8,589 nucleotides of DNA from an uncultured Paracoccaceae bacterium (GCA_937927885.1 CALEZJ010000127.1:1-8589); one strand, 5' to 3'; positions 1-6,165 are shown, counted from the stretch's first letter. The notes: generated by a model from the letters alone, not told the origin. Translations and numbers: made by a program.

Positions 1-889
1 CTTCGGGATCAGGCGGGGGCAGGTCGCCCTTGATGGCGGGAGGCAGGCGCATCAGCATCCGCACGATGGTGATCAGGTCCTCGCGCATCTGTTTTCTGTG
101 CGTCACGCGGTCCAGCATCCCGTGATCCAGCAGGTATTCGGCGCGCTGGAAGCCTTCGGGGAGTTTCTCGCGGATTGTCTGTTCGATCACGCGCGGCCCG
201 GCAAAGCAGATCAGCGCGTTCGGCTCGGCGATCTGGATGTCGCCCAGCATGGCATAACTGGCAGTGACGCCACCGGTGGTCGGATGGGTCAGGACGCAGA
301 TATAGGGCAGTCCGGCCTCTTTCAGCATCTGGATCGCCACGGTGGTGCGCGGCATCTGCATCAGGGACAGGATTCCCTCCTGCATGCGCGCTCCGCCTGC
401 TGCGGCAAAGACGATCAGCGGCGCGCGCAGTTCGATCGCCCGTTCGCAGGCGGCAATCAGCGCATTGCCGACATACATCCCCATGGACCCGGCCATGAAG
501 CTGAAATCCTGCGCCGCGCAGACCACGGTCGTGCGACCGATCTCGCCCGAGGCGACCAGCATCGCCTCGCGTTCTCCCGTGGCCTTTTGCGCGGCCTTCA
601 GGCGCTCGGGGTATTTCTTCTGGTCGCGAAACTGCAGGGGATCCGCCAGTGGCTCGGGCACGGTCACCTCGGCAAAGGTGCCAGCGTCAAAAAGCGCCTT
701 GAACCGATCGCGCGGGCTGATCGCCATGTGATGGTTGCAGTTGGAGCAGACCTGCAGATTGTCCGTCAACTCGCGGTGGAACAGCATCGTGCCGCATTCG
801 GGGCATTTCGACCACAGGTTCTCGGGCACCTCGCGGCGCGAGAACAGCGAATTGATCGTCGGACGGACGTAGTTGGTGATCCAGTTCAT
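1..889 (-). CDS. accD: Acetyl-CoA carboxylase carboxyltransferase subunit beta, partial (3' end beyond window)
   Basis: AccD is the beta half of the alpha2beta2 carboxyltransferase that moves the carboxyl group from biotin carboxyl carrier protein to acetyl-CoA, giving malonyl-CoA for fatty acid synthesis in the cytoplasm. The 296 visible residues begin MNWITNYVRP. They carry the N-terminal four-cysteine zinc ribbon (C29-x2-C32 and C48-x2-C51), then the crotonase-fold core with a GGARMQEG segment and a TTGGVTASYAMLGD segment typical of the acyl-CoA/oxyanion site. The frame is open to the window edge, where about 10-20 C-terminal residues are probably missing (E. coli AccD is 304 aa). The start at 889 is chosen because it matches the family N-terminus exactly; the Shine-Dalgarno is weak (GGGAC, about 5 bases upstream). 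accD lies 56 bases downstream of the CPBP protease gene on the same strand and may be co-transcribed or use its own promoter in that gap. Identification is secure. Confidence 0.96.
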   Translation of the reverse strand, partial: MNWITNYVRPTINSLFSRREVPENLWSKCPECGTMLFHRELTDNLQVCSNCNHHMAISPRDRFKALFDAGTFAEVTVPEPLADPLQFRDQKKYPERLKAAQKATGEREAMLVASGEIGRTTVVCAAQDFSFMAGSMGMYVGNALIAACERAIELRAPLIVFAAAGGARMQEGILSLMQMPRTTVAIQMLKEAGLPYICVLTHPTTGGVTASYAMLGDIQIAEPNALICFAGPRVIEQTIREKLPEGFQRAEYLLDHGMLDRVTHRKQMREDLITIVRMLMRLPPAIKGDLPPPDPE

Positions 890-913
890 CGCAGGTCCCA
901 AGGTTGCGAGGTC

Positions 914-942
914 CAGATAAGCCGCCCGACCCGCGATTGCAA
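914..942 (-). promoter_or_regulatory. Possible accD promoter (-35/-10)
   Basis: In the 56-base gap between the CPBP gene and accD, the minus strand reads TTGCAA (937-942), 17 bases, then TATCTG (914-919). This matches the -35 consensus at 4 of 6 bases and the -10 at 3 of 6, with ideal spacing. It would start transcription about 18 bases before the accD ATG. The match is modest and the call is inference; read-through from tag/CPBP is equally possible. Confidence 0.27.
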
Positions 943-945
943 CAT

Positions 946-1833
946 TCAGCGCCGCCTCAGCCACAGACGACAGGCCAGCCAGACCGCGACCATCAGCACC
1001 ATGTCGGCCAGCAGAAGCGGGCGCAGCACGTCATCGGTCAGGACACCGTCGGGCAGGTGCAGCAGTGCCATTCCGTCCAGTGTACCGCTGACACTGACAA
1101 CCAGAAGCGCCAGCACGTTGTTGGCAAAGTGCAGCCCCCAGGCAAGACCCAGGGAGCCCGAGCGCGCGGTCAAATCGCCTGCGATCAGGCCAAAGAGACC
1201 GGTCGCCGCCACCACGAGCCAGACGTTGCCTCCCGCGCCTTCCGGGTTGAAATGCGCCAGGCCGAAAAGGACGGTCGGCCCGCCAAGCCAGACCAGCGGG
1301 CTGGCGAAGCGTGCTGCCAGATGCTGCTGAAGATAGCCACGAAACACGGCCTCTTCGGCGCCGGTCTGGATCAGCACGCCGACCAGCGCCAACGGCAGGA
1401 ACCAGAGCCACTCTGCCAGGTCGGGCGTCAGCACCAGGGCGGGCATCATCGGTGCCATCGCCAGGGTCAGGCCCCCGCCAACCAGCACCATCGCCAGAAT
1501 CCCGGTGACGAAATCGCGCAGCACCACGGGAGCGCGCCCCAGTGCCGCGCCAAGAGGGCGGCGATGCAGCAGGCGAAGCGTCAGCCAGACGCCCAACCAG
1601 CCGCCCAGAAAGGTCGAAAGCAGCAGCACCAGCGCCCCGGGATCGGCCCCCGCGCCGATGCGCGCCAGTTCGGACTCGAATCCTGCGCTGCCCAGCACCA
1701 GCCAGAGCGCGACTCCGGTGGCGACCATCCACAGGAAATACGTGGTGCCGATCACCAGAACACCCAGCGCGATGCGCCAGAGCTGCGCGGTCGGTCTTGC
1801 CGCAAGACGCTGTGCCTGCCAGGCGGGACTCAT
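946..1833 (-). CDS. CPBP-family intramembrane metalloprotease (type II CAAX protease-like)
   Basis: This 295-residue polytopic membrane protein has the three CPBP/ABI signature motifs. They are the EExxxR motif E160-E161-x3-R165 (AEEAVFRGYL), the FxxxH motif F190-x3-H194 (FGLAHF), and the HxxxN motif H235-x3-N239 (HFANN). The glutamates and histidines form the metal/catalytic site of this family inside the membrane. Hydrophobic segments lie near residues 20-50, 67-90, 108-134, 141-157, 180-193, 204-219, 228-250 and 272-290, in keeping with about eight membrane helices. The substrate is unknown: bacterial members include bacteriocin self-immunity and protein-maturation proteases, and nothing here points to either. 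Its ATG overlaps the tag stop codon (ATGA), so it is probably translated by coupling from tag. accD follows 56 bases downstream. The family call is firm; the role is open. Confidence 0.9.
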   Translation of the reverse strand: MSPAWQAQRLAARPTAQLWRIALGVLVIGTTYFLWMVATGVALWLVLGSAGFESELARIGAGADPGALVLLLSTFLGGWLGVWLTLRLLHRRPLGAALGRAPVVLRDFVTGILAMVLVGGGLTLAMAPMMPALVLTPDLAEWLWFLPLALVGVLIQTGAEEAVFRGYLQQHLAARFASPLVWLGGPTVLFGLAHFNPEGAGGNVWLVVAATGLFGLIAGDLTARSGSLGLAWGLHFANNVLALLVVSVSGTLDGMALLHLPDGVLTDDVLRPLLLADMVLMVAVWLACRLWLRRR

Positions 1834-2417
1834 GGCGCGCCCGGCGGGGTAAAGGCGGCGCGCGCGGCGAGGGCCTTGCTGTGGAATAGGCAGTCGGGGG
1901 CGTGGTCGTTGACCAGTCCTGCGGCCTGCAAGAAGGCATAGACCGTGGTCGGACCGACAAAGGCCCAGCCGCGTTTCTTCAGATCCTTGGAAAGGGCTGC
2001 GGCGGTGGATTGCCCCTGCCCGGGCGCCGGTTCATGGCGCCAGACATGCGCGGCAAGGGCCGCCTCGCCGCCCATTGCCAGGAGGGCGCGGGCGTTGGTG
2101 ATGGTGGCTTCGATCTTGCCGCGATGGCGCACGATGCCCGCATCGGTCAGCAGGCGCGCCACATCCGCGGCACCGAATTCCGCGATTCGTGCCGGATCGA
2201 AACCCGCAAAGGCGGCACGAAACCCTGTGCGCTTGTCCAGAATGGTGCGCCAGCTCAGTCCGGACTGGAACGCCTCCAGCGAGAGTTTCTCGAACAATTC
2301 CCGTCCGCCCGCCACCGGGAGGCCCCAGTCCGTGTCGTGATAGGCGACATACTCGGCACTGCCGAGGCACCAGCGGCAACGCAGATGCCCGTCGGGGCCG
2401 GGGAGGGTGGCAGACAT
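1830..2417 (-). CDS. tag: DNA-3-methyladenine glycosylase I
   Basis: Tag removes 3-methyladenine from alkylated DNA as the first step of base excision repair. The 195-residue product aligns through its length with E. coli Tag (187 aa). The zinc-binding residues of the family are present: C14 and H27 near the N-terminus (RCRW and AYHDTDWG) and H172-x3-C176 near the C-terminus (VNDHAPDC). The base-recognition glutamate is E48 in LEAFQSGLSW. The core segment AGIVRHRGKI and the KKRGWAFVGPTT segment are also typical. The start at 2417 has a good ribosome binding site (AGAGG, five bases before ATG). The gene is first in a minus-strand series, with its stop overlapping the start of the CPBP protease gene by four bases. 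It is divergent from the NnrU gene across about 70 bases. No Ada-type regulator is visible nearby. Confidence 0.95.
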   Translation of the reverse strand: MSATLPGPDGHLRCRWCLGSAEYVAYHDTDWGLPVAGGRELFEKLSLEAFQSGLSWRTILDKRTGFRAAFAGFDPARIAEFGAADVARLLTDAGIVRHRGKIEATITNARALLAMGGEAALAAHVWRHEPAPGQGQSTAAALSKDLKKRGWAFVGPTTVYAFLQAAGLVNDHAPDCLFHSKALAARAAFTPPGAP

Positions 2418-2487
2418 CGGGACCTCTTGGTTTCGCGGGCAGTTTCGGGGAAAATGGCGCCGAGGGCAATCGTATCAGGGGCTGCGG
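2418..2487. promoter_or_regulatory. Divergent intergenic region between tag and the NnrU gene
   Basis: These 70 bases must hold the start signals for both divergent genes. The ribosome binding sites are visible on each side: AGAGG for tag near 2423-2427 and AGGGG for the NnrU gene at 2477-2481. I do not see a convincing -35/-10 pair for either gene, and no clear operator. Confidence 0.4.
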
Positions 2488-3147
2488 ATGGCGGGTTGGG
2501 GAGAGTTCGCGGCGGCGATGATACTGTTTCTTGGGTCGCACGCCATGACCGCGCGCCCGGCGCTGAAAGTGTCGCTGGTCGCCCGACTGGGGCAACGCGG
2601 ATTCACGCTGGCCTATTCGGTGCTGTCACTGGCGCTGTTGGGGTGGGTGATCGTGGCGGCGGGCCGCGCGCCTTTCGTAGCGCTCTGGATGCCCGTACCT
2701 TGGCAGGGTTGGGCGGCGCTGGGGCTTATGCTGGTGGCGTCGGTCCTGGCGTCTCAGGCGCTGGCGGGGGTGAATCCGCTCAGTTTTGGCAGTCGTGCGG
2801 CGCCCTTTGACCCTGAACACCCGGGAATCGCCGGTCTTTCCCGCCATCCCCTGCTGCTGGCGCTGGCGCTTTGGGCGCTCGCGCATCTCTTGGCCAACGG
2901 GGACCTCGCCCATCTTCTTCTGTTTGGGCCGATGGGGGCGTTTGCGCTGGCGGGCATGGCGGTGATCGACGTGCGCAAGCGTCGGACCATGCCGGACTGG
3001 TCCGCGCTTGCCCGCAATGCTCCCCTGATCGGCTGGCCCAGGGGTGGGCTGCCGCTGTGGCCGACGCTGGCCGGGGTCGCGCTGTGGGGCGCGATGATCC
3101 TGTTGCATCCGGTCGTGATCGGGCCGGACCCCTTGGCTGGGCTTTAG
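2488..3147 (+). CDS. NnrU-family integral membrane protein
   Basis: This 219-residue protein has about six hydrophobic segments (near residues 5-18, 41-60, 75-93, 120-137, 144-162 and 190-208). Its family-type motifs are the N-terminal FLGSHAM segment, the loop HPGIAGLSRHP (111-121) and ALWALAHLLANGD (127-139). NnrU-family proteins belong to a membrane fold related to isoprenylcysteine methyltransferases. The founding member was linked to nitric oxide metabolism and denitrification, but many relatives have no known function. No nitrite or nitric oxide reductase genes are visible here. The ATG at 2488 is chosen because AGGGG lies six bases upstream and the protein starts at the family-like MAGWGEF. 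The longer in-frame start at 2407 would overlap the tag coding region. The stop codon overlaps that of the convergent coxG-like gene by three bases of a shared TTAG. Confidence 0.82.
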   Translation: MAGWGEFAAAMILFLGSHAMTARPALKVSLVARLGQRGFTLAYSVLSLALLGWVIVAAGRAPFVALWMPVPWQGWAALGLMLVASVLASQALAGVNPLSFGSRAAPFDPEHPGIAGLSRHPLLLALALWALAHLLANGDLAHLLLFGPMGAFALAGMAVIDVRKRRTMPDWSALARNAPLIGWPRGGLPLWPTLAGVALWGAMILLHPVVIGPDPLAGL

Positions 3148-3662
3148 TCCTTGCCCAGCATACGCTTGAACCAGCCCTTTTTCGGTGCGTCCTCGCCCCC
3201 CTGTTCGGCCTCATCGGGTTTCGGCCCCTCGACCGCTTCGGCGAAGCGGTCGAAGAATTCATCCGCCATCTTGCGCGCGAAACCGTCGATGATGCGACTG
3301 CCCAGTTGTGCCAGCTTGCCGCCCACCTTGGCCTCGACGACATAGTCGAGCCGCGTGCCTTCGCCCTCGGGTGTCAGAGTGACCTTCGCGCCGCCCTTGG
3401 CAAAGCCCGCGGCCCCCCCCTTGCCTTCGCCGCTGAGGGTCAGGCTTTGACCTTCGACGATGTCGGAAAAGGTCACCACACCGGCAAAACGCGCCTTGAC
3501 CGGGCCGACCTTCTGCACCACGGCGGCCTCGTATCCGGCTTCGACGCTGCCCGAGATTTCCTCGCAGCCTGGCACGGCGGCCTTCAGCACCTCGGGGTTC
3601 AGAAGTGCGGCCCAGACCACGGCGGGCGGCGCCGCGATCAGGCGGCTGTCGGTCATGTCCAT
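3144..3662 (-). CDS. CoxG-like SRPBCC-family protein (CO dehydrogenase subunit G family)
   Basis: The 172-residue product has the CoxG layout. An N-terminal START/SRPBCC ligand-binding fold (residues 3-145) begins MDMTDSRLIAAPPAVVWAAL, with PEVLKAAVPGCEE (23-35) and the C-terminal helix KLAQLGSRIIDGFARKMADEF (start 116). An acidic, proline-containing linker and a basic tail (KKGWFKRMLGKD) follow and could contact the membrane. In carboxydotrophs CoxG takes part in attaching CO dehydrogenase to the membrane and coupling it to the quinone pool. No coxSML genes are in this window, so the partner here is unknown and CO oxidation cannot be assumed. The start at 3662 is preferred because GGAGGA sits seven bases upstream; a GTG at 3680 would place that site inside the gene. 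The gene contains a run of eight G on its coding strand (3413-3420) without loss of frame. Confidence 0.85.
   Translation of the reverse strand: MDMTDSRLIAAPPAVVWAALLNPEVLKAAVPGCEEISGSVEAGYEAAVVQKVGPVKARFAGVVTFSDIVEGQSLTLSGEGKGGAAGFAKGGAKVTLTPEGEGTRLDYVVEAKVGGKLAQLGSRIIDGFARKMADEFFDRFAEAVEGPKPDEAEQGGEDAPKKGWFKRMLGKD
3229..3253. repeat. Strong inverted repeat (11-bp arms, 3-base loop) inside the coxG-like gene
   Basis: The plus strand reads TCGACCGCTTC, then GGC, then GAAGCGGTCGA, a perfect 11-bp stem with a three-base loop. It lies in the 3' part of the coxG-like gene (coding for residues around DRFAEAV) and about 80 bases past the NnrU stop codon on the other strand. No U-rich tract follows on either strand, so it is not a classical intrinsic terminator. 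It could still slow or end transcripts coming from the convergent NnrU gene, or simply reflect codon use. Confidence 0.6.
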
Positions 3663-3730
3663 GCTCAGGTCCTCCCTCACAGATTGACGCGCACCATAGG
3701 CGGGCGCGGCGCTGCGCGAAAGACGGCTTT

Positions 3731-3750
3731 GGTCTCTCAGACCTTGGTCT
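3731..3750. repeat. Alternating GGTCT / AGACC / GGTCT pentamers (two overlapping inverted repeats)
   Basis: The plus strand reads GGTCT-CTC-AGACC-TT-GGTCT. The first and second pentamers form a perfect inverted repeat with a 3-base spacer, and the second and third form another with a 2-base spacer. It sits between two divergent promoters, where operators are commonly found. Five-base arms can occur by chance, so the regulatory reading is tentative. Confidence 0.4.
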
Positions 3751-3763
3751 TAGGCCGGGGTGC

Positions 3764-3792
3764 TTTGCGCGCAGGCGACGGGCTGGTATCCT
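3764..3792 (+). promoter_or_regulatory. Possible promoter of the response regulator gene
   Basis: TTTGCG (3764-3769) and TATCCT (3787-3792) are separated by 17 bases. The -10 matches the TATAAT consensus at 4 of 6 positions; the -35 match is poor. A start near 3799 would give a very short leader before the ATG at 3813. This is a weak sequence-based guess. Confidence 0.3.
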
Positions 3793-3805
3793 GTGCTGGA
3801 CAGGA
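3789..3805 (+). repeat. Inverted repeat overlapping the -10 and ribosome binding site of the response regulator gene
   Basis: TCCTGT (3789-3794), a 5-base spacer GCTGG and ACAGGA (3800-3805) form a perfect 6-bp inverted repeat. Its right arm contains most of the Shine-Dalgarno sequence AGGAG (3802-3806) that serves the ATG at 3813, and its left arm overlaps the possible -10. It could be a protein operator. If transcription starts further upstream, it could be an RNA hairpin hiding the ribosome binding site. Confidence 0.5.
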
Positions 3806-3812
3806 GCCCGCA

Positions 3813-4487
3813 ATGACCGCCCAACCCCGCGCCGAGACCCGCTTTGCCCGCGTGTTGATCGTCGATGACCACCCGCTGTTTTGCGAGGCGCTTACCCTGA
3901 CCCTGCGCGGCGTGGCCGGGGTCGAAGCGGTCGATTGCGCTCATTCCCTGGCCGAGGCGCTGGAACGACTGGAACAGGGTCCGCGCCCGGATCTGGTGCT
4001 GCTGGACCTCGACCTGCCGGATGTGGAAGGACTTGACGGGCTGATGCGCCTCAGTGCGACAGAGCCCGAGGCGCCGGTCCTGGTCGTGTCCTCGATGGCC
4101 GAGCCGCGTCTGGTGCGCGCGACCCTGGCTGCCGGGGCCGCCGGTTTCGTGCCCAAACACGCCGGGCGCGACAGTTTCCGCGCGGCGTTGCTGGCGCTGG
4201 GGCAGGGGGCGGTCTGGCTTCCCGAGGGGATCAGCGCCGAATCGGGCGATGACGCAAGCGACGCGCTGGGCAGGTTGGCGCAGTTGACGCGCCAGCAGGC
4301 GAAGATTCTGGAATTGCTCTGCATGGGACGGCTGAACAAGCAGATCGCCTGGGAGTTGTCGATCGCCGAAACCACCGTCAAGGCGCATGTTACGGCCATC
4401 ATGCGCAAACTGGGCGTGCAAAGCCGCACGCAAGCGGTGCTGATCGCCCAGCAGACCCGTTTCGCGCATTTCCTGCCGGAAGGGTGA
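3813..4487 (+). CDS. Two-component response regulator, NarL/LuxR family (orphan)
   Basis: The 224-residue protein has an N-terminal receiver domain (about residues 12-130) and a C-terminal LuxR-type helix-turn-helix (about 155-218). Receiver residues are intact: the acidic pair D18-D19 (VDDHP), phospho-acceptor D65 (LLDLDLPD), S93/S94 in the switch position, and K115 (VPKHA). The DNA-binding domain shows LTRQQAKILELLCMGRLNKQIAWELSI followed by TTVKAHVTAIMRKLGVQSRTQA, the usual recognition-helix region. The linker near 140-152 is acidic. The start at 3813 is supported by AGGAG six bases upstream and by the receiver domain beginning soon after; the frame stays open upstream, but that part is antisense to neighbouring genes. 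No histidine kinase is adjacent, so signal and targets are unknown. It is divergent from the coxG-like gene and convergent with panB, with stop codons six bases apart. Confidence 0.93.
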   Translation: MTAQPRAETRFARVLIVDDHPLFCEALTLTLRGVAGVEAVDCAHSLAEALERLEQGPRPDLVLLDLDLPDVEGLDGLMRLSATEPEAPVLVVSSMAEPRLVRATLAAGAAGFVPKHAGRDSFRAALLALGQGAVWLPEGISAESGDDASDALGRLAQLTRQQAKILELLCMGRLNKQIAWELSIAETTVKAHVTAIMRKLGVQSRTQAVLIAQQTRFAHFLPEG

Positions 4488-4496
4488 GGGCCCTCA
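4485..4496. repeat. Perfect 12-bp palindrome made by two convergent stop codons
   Basis: TGAGGGCCCTCA is its own reverse complement. Its first three bases are the TGA stop of the response regulator gene on the plus strand, and its last three are the TGA stop of panB on the minus strand. The whole intergenic gap is the central GGGCCC. There is no loop or U-tract, so it is not a recognisable terminator. Confidence 0.75.
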
Positions 4497-5303
4497 GCGG
4501 TAGACCTGATCCTCGGTCGGGAACGAGCGTGCCTTGACCTCGGCAGCGTAGTCGGCAACGGCTGCCTCGATCATCCCGCCCAAGGCGCCATAAACCTTGA
4601 CGAATTTTGGCGGGCGGGGGTTCAGGCCCAGCATGTCCTCCAGTACCAGGATTTGACCGTCGCAATCCGCACTGGCGCCGATGCCGATGGTGGGGATGTC
4701 GACGGCGGCAGTGATCGCGCGCGCCAGGGGTTCCACCACGCCTTCGACGACGACGGCAAAGGCCCCGGCCTCGGCCACCAGACGCGCGTCGTTCAGGTGG
4801 TGATCCCAGGTGGCCTCGTCGCGGCCCTGCGTCTTGAACCCGCCCATGACATTCGTCGATTGCGGCGTCAGACCGATATGGGCCATCACCGGGATGCCGC
4901 GATCCACCAGAAAGCGGATTGTCTCGGCCATGCGCGCGCCGCCTTCCAGCTTGACCGCCTGGCACTGGGTTTCGGTCATCACCCTGGCGGCGTTGCGAAA
5001 GGCGACGCCGGGGCTTTCCTCATAGGTGCCAAAGGGCATGTCCACCACTACCAGCGCACGTTTCGTTCCGCGCACCACCGCCTTGCCATGAGTTATCATC
5101 ATGTCGAGGGTCACGCCCACGGTGCTTTCCATCCCGTGCATCACCATGCCAAGGCTGTCACCGACCAGGATGAAGTCGGCGTATTTGTCCACGATGGCTG
5201 CCGTGTGCGCGTGATAGCTGGTCAGCGAGACAATAGGCTCTCCCCCCTTGCGGGCGCGGATCTGAGGCGCGGTGATGCGGCGAACAGGGGCGTGAACTGA
5301 CAT
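4494..5303 (-). CDS. panB: 3-methyl-2-oxobutanoate hydroxymethyltransferase (ketopantoate hydroxymethyltransferase)
   Basis: PanB transfers a hydroxymethyl group from 5,10-methylene-tetrahydrofolate to 2-oxoisovalerate, giving ketopantoate, the first committed step to pantothenate and coenzyme A. The 269-residue cytoplasmic TIM-barrel protein is of normal family length. Magnesium ligands are present at D49 (VGDSLGM), D88 (VDMPFG) and E120 (KLEGG), and the catalytic glutamate is E187 (VVEGVV). The AHIGLTPQS (141-149) and [15 protein letters not shown] (206-220) segments are also typical. The first strand reads [10 protein letters not shown], with histidine where E. coli has an aspartate (TAYDYSFA); I believe this variant is common in alphaproteobacterial PanB. 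The start at 5303 has AAAGGAA a few bases upstream. It follows panC by 16 bases on the same strand and surely shares its transcript. Confidence 0.97.
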   Translation of the reverse strand: MSVHAPVRRITAPQIRARKGGEPIVSLTSYHAHTAAIVDKYADFILVGDSLGMVMHGMESTVGVTLDMMITHGKAVVRGTKRALVVVDMPFGTYEESPGVAFRNAARVMTETQCQAVKLEGGARMAETIRFLVDRGIPVMAHIGLTPQSTNVMGGFKTQGRDEATWDHHLNDARLVAEAGAFAVVVEGVVEPLARAITAAVDIPTIGIGASADCDGQILVLEDMLGLNPRPPKFVKVYGALGGMIEAAVADYAAEVKARSFPTEDQVYR

Positions 5304-5319
5304 GGAATGTTCCTTTCGC

Positions 5320-6165
5320 TCAGGAGGTTACGACGCGCTGGTCGATCAGCAGGACCTTGCCGAAGCGCACCGCCAGCAGGATTACGGCAGGCCCGGTCAA
5401 AGAACCGGACAAAGAGGCAAGCGTGGTGGCATCGCGGATGTCCACGGATTGCACATCCGCGCGCGGTTCTGCCCCGAGGGTTGCCGCCACCCACGCCCGC
5501 AAGCGCGAGGCGGTGATGCCGGTTTTCGCCATCTCCTCGGCGGCAAAGAGGGCGCGCGACAGCACCACGGCGGCGGCGCGGTCCTCGGGCGTCAGGCGCA
5601 CATTGCGCGACGACATCGCCAAACCGTCCGCTTCGCGCTGGGTCGGCACGCCGATGATGCGCACCGGAATGTCCAGATCGCGCACCATGGTGCGGATCAC
5701 CGCAAGCTGCTGGAAATCCTTTTCGCCAAAGCAGGCCACATCGGGTTGCACGATGTTGAAGAGCTTCGTCACCACGGTTGCCACGCCGCGAAAATGTCCC
5801 GGGCGCAGCTTGCCGATCAGGATGCGCGACAGGTCGGTGGTTTCCACGATGGTCTGCGCGGCAGGATCGTAAACCTCGGCCACCTCGGGCATGAAGACCG
5901 CATCCACCCCGGCCGCCCGCAGCATCGCCAGATCGCGGTCAGGATCGCGCGGATAGGTGCTCAGGTCTTCGTTCGGGCCAAATTGCGTGGGGTTGACAAA
6001 GATCGAGGTGACGACCCGGCCGCCCTCGGCCTTGGCGCGTGCCACCAGCGCCATGTGGCCTGCGTGCAGATAGCCCATCGTCGGCACCAGCGCGACGCTT
6101 TCGCCCGCCGCGCGCCAGCCGCGAACGGCCTCGCGCAGGGCCGATTTGGTGGTGATGACCTGCAT
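5320..6165 (-). CDS. panC: Pantothenate synthetase (pantoate--beta-alanine ligase)
   Basis: PanC condenses pantoate with beta-alanine, using ATP through a pantoyl-adenylate intermediate, to make pantothenate. The 281-residue product shows the nucleotidyl-transferase signatures in order: [10 protein letters not shown] (28-37, the HIGH-like motif), [18 protein letters not shown] (56-73), the [14 protein letters not shown] segment (119-132), FGEKDFQQL (146-154), and MSSRN (184-188, the KMSKS-equivalent loop). Its length matches E. coli PanC (283 aa). The start at 6165 has GGAGGA six bases upstream and matches the family N-terminus ([11 protein letters not shown]). The same frame is open further upstream to 6363, but that part crosses the intergenic region and the divergent gene. 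It is first in the panC-panB operon. panD and panE are not in the window, so beta-alanine supply and ketopantoate reduction are encoded elsewhere. Confidence 0.97.
   Translation of the reverse strand: MQVITTKSALREAVRGWRAAGESVALVPTMGYLHAGHMALVARAKAEGGRVVTSIFVNPTQFGPNEDLSTYPRDPDRDLAMLRAAGVDAVFMPEVAEVYDPAAQTIVETTDLSRILIGKLRPGHFRGVATVVTKLFNIVQPDVACFGEKDFQQLAVIRTMVRDLDIPVRIIGVPTQREADGLAMSSRNVRLTPEDRAAAVVLSRALFAAEEMAKTGITASRLRAWVAATLGAEPRADVQSVDIRDATTLASLSGSLTGPAVILLAVRFGKVLLIDQRVVTS

Larger units (their letters stand above)
3663..3812. promoter_or_regulatory. Divergent regulatory region between coxG-like gene and response regulator gene
   Basis: This 150-base gap is one of the two largest in the window. 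From left to right it contains the coxG ribosome binding site (GGAGGA on the minus strand, 3670-3675), a possible minus-strand -10 (TATGGT, near 3693-3698) without a good -35, a cluster of alternating GGTCT/AGACC pentamers (3731-3750), a possible plus-strand promoter (3764-3792), and an inverted repeat over the regulator's translation start region (3789-3805). The density of symmetric elements suggests control by a DNA-binding protein, possibly the regulator itself; this is inference. Confidence 0.5.

Noticed and set aside
98..1330. 410-residue plus-strand open frame at the left edge
   Set aside because: It lies antisense to accD and the CPBP gene, crosses their boundary and its translation has no family-like segment.
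904..1941. 345-residue plus-strand open frame rich in Gln, Pro and His
   Set aside because: Antisense shadow of the CPBP gene and part of tag; its low-complexity composition is what reverse reading of a GC-rich membrane protein gene gives.
2407..2487. Upstream start for the NnrU gene giving a 246-residue protein
   Set aside because: It overlaps the tag start and adds a non-family N-terminal extension; the ATG at 2488 has a good ribosome binding site and family-like beginning.
3663..3680. GTG start at 3680 for the coxG-like gene
   Set aside because: It would put the strong GGAGGA ribosome binding site within the coding sequence; ATG at 3662 fits the family N-terminus.
2871..3812. Long in-frame N-terminal extension of the response regulator
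   Set aside because: The extension runs through the NnrU gene in another frame and antisense to the coxG-like gene, has no domain, and the receiver domain begins right after the ATG at 3813, which has AGGAG upstream.
3750..4469. 239-residue minus-strand open frame opposite the response regulator
   Set aside because: Shadow frame of the receiver/LuxR gene; no domain and a Gln/Arg/His-rich composition.
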